Below are positions 6,291-10,534 of a DNA stretch of 10,534 nucleotides, piece after piece. The stretch comes from a candidate division TM6 bacterium UASB124 (GTDB lineage Bacteria > Babelota > Babeliae > Babelales > RVW-14): NCBI GenBank assembly GCA_945872225.1, contig CAMBZK010000026.1, positions 1-10,534 of the forward strand, read 5' to 3'. The number at the start of each line of letters is the position of its first letter. The stretch's first letter is position 1. Below the pieces are notes generated by a model. It made no database searches. It saw only the letters and a program-made list of their open reading frames with translations, and was not told the DNA's origin. The position numbers and the translations under genes are program-made.

Positions 6291-7250
6291 GTGAATATAA
6301 CCCGTATCATTTTTATCAGCATGCTCATTATGAGTAACTACGCGAGTGCGGCTACGACAAGAGGGCAATACATTACTCTTTCCTTAGGAAAACTTGATAC
6401 AAAAACAGTTCCTGCACCACTAAAAACGGTTGTGGTTACTGCCAGGCCTTGCTTGCAGGAGTATAGAGTAAGCGTCGAAGAACAATCTTTTTTTAAGCAT
6501 CTAGCGCAGCCATGCCTTGTCATGACACCCGACAGAGGAGCACAATCAGCGCCTTTTGACGAAGGCTGTGGTGCAAGAAAATGCCTCGGTGGTCATGCTT
6601 TTTTATCAGCATTGCCAGAAGTAGCTGAATCAGATAGTGGGGAACAAGCAGGCACTTTGCCATGGATCATAACAACATACAAAACGCCTTCCGGCGCATT
6701 TCAAACACCTGGAAAAAAAACGGTGCTCGTTGCAACCTATAGAAACATTGTCCAAGAATTCTTAAAGGCTCAATGTACGGCCAGCAGTCGTGCCGCAGAT
6801 CTACGTAAAGCACCGCCTATCAGAGCCTCAGTGCTCATCATCTCGCCCCTAGACAACAACCCTCTGGATGATCGTCACCCAAGCAAGTGTTGCTACAACC
6901 CAGCCAAAGCCAGTAAATTTGATTGCATAAACCACTTTTTTGAGATGCAAAGCGCTCACATTACCCTCAACTGCCTAGTAGATCTTCTTGAAGAACATCC
7001 AGACCTCAAACAAATTCATATCACCGCTAATAAACAATGCGTTTTCAACCTGTACAAACAGGCTCTTAATCGTCTCTTTGAACACGATACTTTTGATCAG
7101 ATAGATGAAGAAAAAAGCCGTATCGCCTGTCGGCTTTCTACAAATCCTGAGGCAGAAATGGTGCCTTTAGAAGAGTTTATGCCTGATGATTTCCCCATGC
7201 ACCAGGCATATGTCGAAGGAATTCGTACCATTGAAAAAGCCAGCAAATAA
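6291..7250 (+). CDS. Orphan exported Cys-rich protein, 319 aa
   Basis: No family recognised. It starts with GTG, preceded by AAAGG 7 nt upstream. The first 21 residues form a good signal peptide (hydrophobic 6-14, then NYASA before ATT), so the mature protein of about 298 residues would lie outside the cytoplasm. It has eleven cysteines: two PCL contexts, the GCGARKC pair, an adjacent pair in SKCCYN, and single residues up to the IACR near residue 281. This suggests several disulfides. The C-terminal third (LVDLLEEHPDLKQIHI, then a helix ending RLFEHD) looks like an alternating alpha/beta fold. No catalytic motif is evident; a distant macro-like fold was considered but key signatures are absent. 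It follows the ankyrin gene by 18 bp, so the two are likely co-expressed. Confidence 0.8.
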   Translation: MNITRIIFISMLIMSNYASAATTRGQYITLSLGKLDTKTVPAPLKTVVVTARPCLQEYRVSVEEQSFFKHLAQPCLVMTPDRGAQSAPFDEGCGARKCLGGHAFLSALPEVAESDSGEQAGTLPWIITTYKTPSGAFQTPGKKTVLVATYRNIVQEFLKAQCTASSRAADLRKAPPIRASVLIISPLDNNPLDDRHPSKCCYNPAKASKFDCINHFFEMQSAHITLNCLVDLLEEHPDLKQIHITANKQCVFNLYKQALNRLFEHDTFDQIDEEKSRIACRLSTNPEAEMVPLEEFMPDDFPMHQAYVEGIRTIEKASK

Positions 7251-7299
7251 CCCCATATCGCTCTTAAAACAATTTAAATCATGAATGGACTCCAAAGAA

Positions 7300-7381
7300 C
7301 TTGTCCTAAATTATTGCTTTCCCGCCTTAAATTAATTACAATTAGAAATGTATGTGTAATTAATTATTTTGATAGGACAAG
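7300..7381 (+). repeat. Nested perfect inverted repeats upstream of the phosphatase gene
   Basis: The outer arms CTTGTCCTA (7300-7308) and TAGGACAAG (7373-7381) are a perfect 9-bp inverted repeat. Nested within are AATTAATTACA (7330-7340) and TGTAATTAATT (7355-7365), a perfect 11-bp inverted repeat with a 14-nt loop. The right outer arm contains the AGGA Shine-Dalgarno of the gene at 7385. As RNA it could hide the ribosome site. As DNA it could be a pair of operators 73 bp apart, close to seven helical turns. A small terminal-repeat element (MITE-like) is a third reading. Confidence 0.8.
7314..7342 (+). promoter_or_regulatory. Candidate promoter for the PPP phosphatase gene
   Basis: TTGCTT (7314-7319), a 17-nt spacer and TACAAT (7337-7342, five of six consensus bases) predict a start near 7349 and a leader of about 36 nt. 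The -10 overlaps the left arm of the inner inverted repeat, and the outer arms flank the promoter on both sides. If this start is the real one, the left arms are not transcribed and the repeats would act on DNA. Confidence 0.45.
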
Positions 7382-7384
7382 ACA

Positions 7385-9349
7385 ATGATTTCCATGAGAA
7401 AAAAAATATTACCCTTTCTGGTATTAGCCAACATACTAGTTGGCCAGAGTCCACTTTTTACAGCGAGCTCGACATTAAAAGCTGAAGATTTAGACAGATT
7501 ACTTGAAGATACCCGCCTTGTTGAGCCTGGCTTTTCAGAAGAACCAGAACGTAGTTTTTATACCAAAGAAGAGCTTGAAACACTACCCGTATTTGCGAAC
7601 ACCATATTTAAAAATATTCCCGAAGCAGTGTTCAATCCGCCAGCAGCAGCTCCTAGTGATGCTGCTCACGTTCTTACAACACTGAGCAGAGAAGCTGCAT
7701 TTACTTCAAAAATAATTCCCCCGGAAACACTAAACGATTTATTTGATCAATACATCAGTGTCTTCAGTTATACCGATATGCCTTATTCCTTCACTGAAAA
7801 CTGGCTGAATGCTGACATTTCTCCATTTTTCAGTAATGGAATAAATGATTTTCAGGATAGAAAAGAAGCTTTTGTAGAAAAAAAAGTTATCTATTCGCAT
7901 GAATCAGAACCACAAACAGTGCTATTTATGGGCGATATTCATGGCAGTATACATGCACTTCTGAGAAACTTATTAGCCATGAGAGCACAGGGATACATAA
8001 ATGATGACTTCTACCTTGCAAAAAATGTTCATTTAGTCTTTTTGGGAGACATGGTAGATCGCGGGCTGCATGGTATTGAGTGCATCTATACCATTTTGAA
8101 ACTAAAAACGAGGATGTGGGATAACGTACATATTGTGCGAGGCAACCATGAAGACTATGGGCTAACAAATCGTTATGGTTTTCTTCATGAACTAAGTTGT
8201 AAATACCCTTATTCCTTCAACGATATTTATAGTAGCTATGGAAACTTCTGCACGTCATTACCAAGCGCTCTGTTCTTGGGTTTTTATGATGAAATCGCAA
8301 GAAAAACTCGTTTTATGCTATGTTGCCACGGAGGAATTGCTCCATCCCATGACCCAGAAAATCTACTTAACGATAAACATGCCATCTTTCAACGAGTCGA
8401 GTACAAAAACGCGCTCACGGGTCATCACTTATGTAATGCGCATCAATACGAATGGAATGATTTTTGCTGTACCCGAGATGCAGAAAAACTTGGTTTTGTT
8501 GACTCTACCGATGTTTTAAGTGGCGTATCACTAGAGCGCATACCGTGGAAACCAAGTGAACGCAGTAGTGAAGAATTTCCCCTGCAGACCATACACCGCG
8601 ATGATCTAACAAAAATTTTAAGAAAAAATAATCTCTTTATGCTAATGCGTGGACATCAAGACCAAGTTGCACCATGCAAAGTATTAAAAGATGGGTTTAC
8701 AGCTCCAGTTTCATGGCGTACTCATATCGCTTTTAAAGATATCTCTACTCAAGCTTTTTTGGGCCAAGGAATTAATCTGATTGATGCACCAAATTGCCTT
8801 ACGCTGACGACAGCAAGCGATGCACGAGGCCTTTTTGCTGAAGGATTTACAAAGGTTTGGTTTAACGGCAATTTTGAAACTTCACGCTTACAAGTCTATG
8901 AACTAAATTTAATGCCTCCAAAGCAAATAGACTGGTGGATCGACACACAAAGACTATCTCGCTACAATATTAATGATAAAGAGGTTGACAAAATGATTAG
9001 CCTTGCGGCAGAAAGTCGCCACGGAAAATACCTCCGCTATGAAAACTTAGATTCAGATACAGTACCAACAGGAGGAGCCGGAGGTGCTAGTGGCGCATCG
9101 GCAACTGTTTCTGCAGGAGCAGGTGATTCATCAGTAACAAGAAGCATCTCCACTTTCCCCAGAATGTACTGGAGCAACGACCAGAGAACCGCTGGTCTTT
9201 TTAGCAATAAGCACGCTCGTGCTATACCACTGATACCAACAACAGGCCCACTACCTCTTTACTTCGGCCCTGGAACCATTAATGATGCTATCAGTAAAAA
9301 ATTTCCAGGAACCGAAGAAGATTATGATGGCATCGGCTATGAAGGGTAA
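7385..9349 (+). CDS. Exported PPP-family (eukaryote-like) metallophosphatase
   Basis: Predicted bimetal serine/threonine protein phosphatase of 654 residues. A signal peptide (basic 5-7, hydrophobic 8-19, possible cleavage after TAS near 28) precedes about 150 residues of unassigned sequence. The catalytic domain carries the full PPP signature: GDIHG (183-187), GDMVDRG (221-227), VRGNHED (251-257), EWNDF (356-360, resembling the LWSDP of PP1), HGGI (315-318) and RGHQ (422-425). These supply the metal ligands Asp184, His186, Asp222, Asn254, His315 and His424. Bis(5'-nucleosyl)-tetraphosphatase (ApaH-like) is a sister possibility, but the HGG...RGHQ order and the added domains favour a PPP protein phosphatase. 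A Gly/Ala/Ser-rich linker (562-583) leads to a C-terminal tail of about 70 residues. Export and the PPP type suggest action outside the cell or in the envelope; this is inference. AGGA lies 7 nt before the ATG. Confidence 0.9.
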   Translation: MISMRKKILPFLVLANILVGQSPLFTASSTLKAEDLDRLLEDTRLVEPGFSEEPERSFYTKEELETLPVFANTIFKNIPEAVFNPPAAAPSDAAHVLTTLSREAAFTSKIIPPETLNDLFDQYISVFSYTDMPYSFTENWLNADISPFFSNGINDFQDRKEAFVEKKVIYSHESEPQTVLFMGDIHGSIHALLRNLLAMRAQGYINDDFYLAKNVHLVFLGDMVDRGLHGIECIYTILKLKTRMWDNVHIVRGNHEDYGLTNRYGFLHELSCKYPYSFNDIYSSYGNFCTSLPSALFLGFYDEIARKTRFMLCCHGGIAPSHDPENLLNDKHAIFQRVEYKNALTGHHLCNAHQYEWNDFCCTRDAEKLGFVDSTDVLSGVSLERIPWKPSERSSEEFPLQTIHRDDLTKILRKNNLFMLMRGHQDQVAPCKVLKDGFTAPVSWRTHIAFKDISTQAFLGQGINLIDAPNCLTLTTASDARGLFAEGFTKVWFNGNFETSRLQVYELNLMPPKQIDWWIDTQRLSRYNINDKEVDKMISLAAESRHGKYLRYENLDSDTVPTGGAGGASGASATVSAGAGDSSVTRSISTFPRMYWSNDQRTAGLFSNKHARAIPLIPTTGPLPLYFGPGTINDAISKKFPGTEEDYDGIGYEG

Positions 9350-9360
9350 ATTAAACTATC

Positions 9361-9375
9361 AGTCTTGCAAAGACT
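9361..9375. terminator. Weak hairpin between convergent genes
   Basis: AGTCTT-GCA-AAGACT forms a perfect 6-bp stem with a 3-nt loop in the 38-bp gap between the phosphatase and dipeptidase stop codons. No T-tract follows on the plus strand. On the minus strand a loose T-rich stretch follows. It is a possible weak terminator for either gene. Confidence 0.25.
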
Positions 9376-9387
9376 ACCACTAAAAAA

Positions 9388-10098
9388 TTAATTTGCCGCC
9401 AATGTTTCAAACGAGACATTCAACAATGGGTACTCTTCCCAACCTTTAAAGTTGAAATGCCACCATTCAAAAGAAAAGCCTTTAAAGCCGTGCTTTGTCA
9501 TAACGTCTTCAAGCAGTTTGCAATTCTTTGCAGCCACGGGAGTCATCGCATCATAATTGCGATGCGCTTTTTCAGTAAAGTCATCAAAGACTGATGGCAT
9601 CTCAAGCTCCTCACCCGTTGCTAACGAGATCAAGGTCAAGTCAACCGCTGCACCACGGTTGTGCTTTGAGCCATTAGCAGGGTCAGAAACGTAACGAGGG
9701 TCTGGACACAGCTTCCAAAATACGCCTTGCACATCGTACGGGCGATAGCCATCAAATATTTTTAGCCCAAGGCCCTGCAGCTTCAGCTCTTCTTGCACCA
9801 GTTTTAATTTTTCAACCGCGGCTCTACGCAAATAACAGACAGGCTGGGTGTAAACAGTCTTGCCCGTAAAATTATTATCAGTTGCGTACCGTATATCGAG
9901 AACAATCGTTGGAATCTCACTTGCAACATTCACTAAATCATCAAATGATTTTTTTTCAGCCACATGCGTGGCGGCATAATCTTTAGTTGCTTGAGCGACC
10001 TGCTCTTTAACACTAGCAAGCAGCTGACTGCTTGCTAGTGTTGTAAAAATAATCGACAGTAAAAGCATTTTTCTAATGGAACGATTTATAGTTTTCAT
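9388..10098 (-). CDS. ddpX: D-alanyl-D-alanine dipeptidase, VanX/DdpX type (peptidase M15D), exported
   Basis: Zinc dipeptidase that hydrolyses free D-Ala-D-Ala. Of 236 residues, the signature elements are DGYRP (116-120, transition-state Arg119), SKHNRGAAVDLTL (144-156, zinc ligands His146 and Asp153) and EWWHFNF (211-217, catalytic Glu211 and zinc ligand His214), in the same order as VanX. The fold, length and motifs look intact. Residues 1-29 form a signal peptide (basic start, hydrophobic 12-22, SSQLLAS), so it probably acts in the periplasm on muropeptide-derived dipeptide rather than on cytoplasmic precursors. No vanH, vanA, vanR or vanS homologue is nearby, so a glycopeptide-resistance role is unlikely; turnover or scavenging fits better. 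AAAGGA lies 5 nt before the ATG. It sits 41 bp after a co-directional partial gene. Confidence 0.93.
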   Translation of the reverse strand: MKTINRSIRKMLLLSIIFTTLASSQLLASVKEQVAQATKDYAATHVAEKKSFDDLVNVASEIPTIVLDIRYATDNNFTGKTVYTQPVCYLRRAAVEKLKLVQEELKLQGLGLKIFDGYRPYDVQGVFWKLCPDPRYVSDPANGSKHNRGAAVDLTLISLATGEELEMPSVFDDFTEKAHRNYDAMTPVAAKNCKLLEDVMTKHGFKGFSFEWWHFNFKGWEEYPLLNVSFETLAAN

Positions 10099-10139
10099 GG
10101 ATATCCTTTATTATTTATCCAACCAACTTTTTCACTCGC

Positions 10140-10534
10140 TTAGTGGCGGCGTTTACCCCCAACTACAGCACCATCATCAGAACCGCCCGCCCCAGTATCG
10201 TCATCATCATGTCTTGCGCGCCCCGCTGCACGGCGCATAGTCGCTACTTTTTCTTTTAAGACATCTGCTAGAGTTTGAAATACCACCCGCTTATCCTCAA
10301 CAATAGCTTGATCCGTAGCGATCTCCTGCAAAAGCTGAACTATCTCATCGCAAAAAGAGTACGCGCTTGTAAGCCTATCTATGTCGGCATCACTCGGCAT
10401 GACTTCTGCCATTTGGTCTAGGTCAGCCTTGCTGATTAAAGGCAGCCTCGTTACTGCTTCCATGGCAGCATACAAGCGCTGTAATGTTATTTTTATACAC
10501 GGATCCGCTTCTTCAATTGCCGCAATCCTGACAG
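10140..10534 (-). CDS. Orphan protein, C-terminal 130 residues, cut by window edge
   Basis: The minus-strand frame stays open from the stop at 10140 to the right end of the window, so the true start lies outside. The TTG at 10475 is not needed as a start and has no Shine-Dalgarno. The visible part is largely helical (an LQRLYAAMEAV-like helix, and EIVQLLQEIATDQA). It is followed by a basic patch (MRRAAGRARH), four Asp, a Gly-rich stretch and a basic end, GGKRRH. No family recognised. It is probably co-transcribed with the dipeptidase gene 41 bp downstream. Whether it carries a signal peptide cannot be seen. Confidence 0.65.
   Translation of the reverse strand, partial: VRIAAIEEADPCIKITLQRLYAAMEAVTRLPLISKADLDQMAEVMPSDADIDRLTSAYSFCDEIVQLLQEIATDQAIVEDKRVVFQTLADVLKEKVATMRRAAGRARHDDDDTGAGGSDDGAVVGGKRRH

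Noticed and set aside
8238..8519. Plus-strand frame of 93 codons inside the phosphatase gene
   Set aside because: It overlaps the conserved PPP catalytic core in another frame; shadow.
10140..10475. TTG-started complete 111-aa CDS
   Set aside because: The frame stays open upstream to the window edge and the TTG has no Shine-Dalgarno, so a partial CDS is the better reading.
9388..10534. Vancomycin-resistance cluster
   Set aside because: Only a VanX/DdpX-type dipeptidase is present, and it has a signal peptide. No ligase, dehydrogenase or two-component genes are next to it within the window.

Overview
The window looks like a moderately AT-rich chromosome segment from a host-associated, Gram-negative-type bacterium. 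Two things point that way. GyrB carries the long insert within its Toprim half that is typical of E. coli-like GyrB. The right half encodes predicted exported proteins, including an ankyrin-repeat protein and a eukaryote-like PPP protein phosphatase. This mix would fit a protist-associated lineage such as Dependentiae/Babeliae (TM6), but Chlamydiota, Legionellales or Rickettsiales-like bacteria cannot be excluded. The taxonomic call is inference only.

Left part (1-2192, all minus strand) is housekeeping. In transcription order it holds tadA (tRNA adenosine deaminase), a DksA/TraR-family zinc-finger regulator that overlaps the tadA end, tRNA-Thr(CGU) starting 7 nt after that gene's stop, rpsI (ribosomal protein S9) with a strong intrinsic terminator, and the 5' third of glmS, cut by the window edge. 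An intergenic region of about 150 bp separates this block from the divergent gyrB.

Middle (2345-4831): gyrB is complete (810 aa) and plus strand. It ends at a strong bidirectional intrinsic terminator shared with a convergent gene.

Right part (4855-10534) is accessory. Five consecutive complete genes encode proteins with N-terminal signal-peptide-like segments: an orphan 191-aa protein (minus); a two-gene plus-strand unit of an ankyrin-repeat protein ending in a CaaX-like tetrapeptide and a Cys-rich orphan; a 654-aa secreted PPP-type phosphatase; and a VanX/DdpX-type D-Ala-D-Ala dipeptidase (minus). A partial orphan CDS, probably co-transcribed with the dipeptidase, runs off the right edge. 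The phosphatase gene is preceded by nested perfect inverted repeats that overlap a good promoter candidate and the Shine-Dalgarno sequence. The exported ankyrin protein and phosphatase make this region a candidate cluster of host-directed or envelope proteins. No CRISPR array, transposase, phage gene or rRNA was seen.
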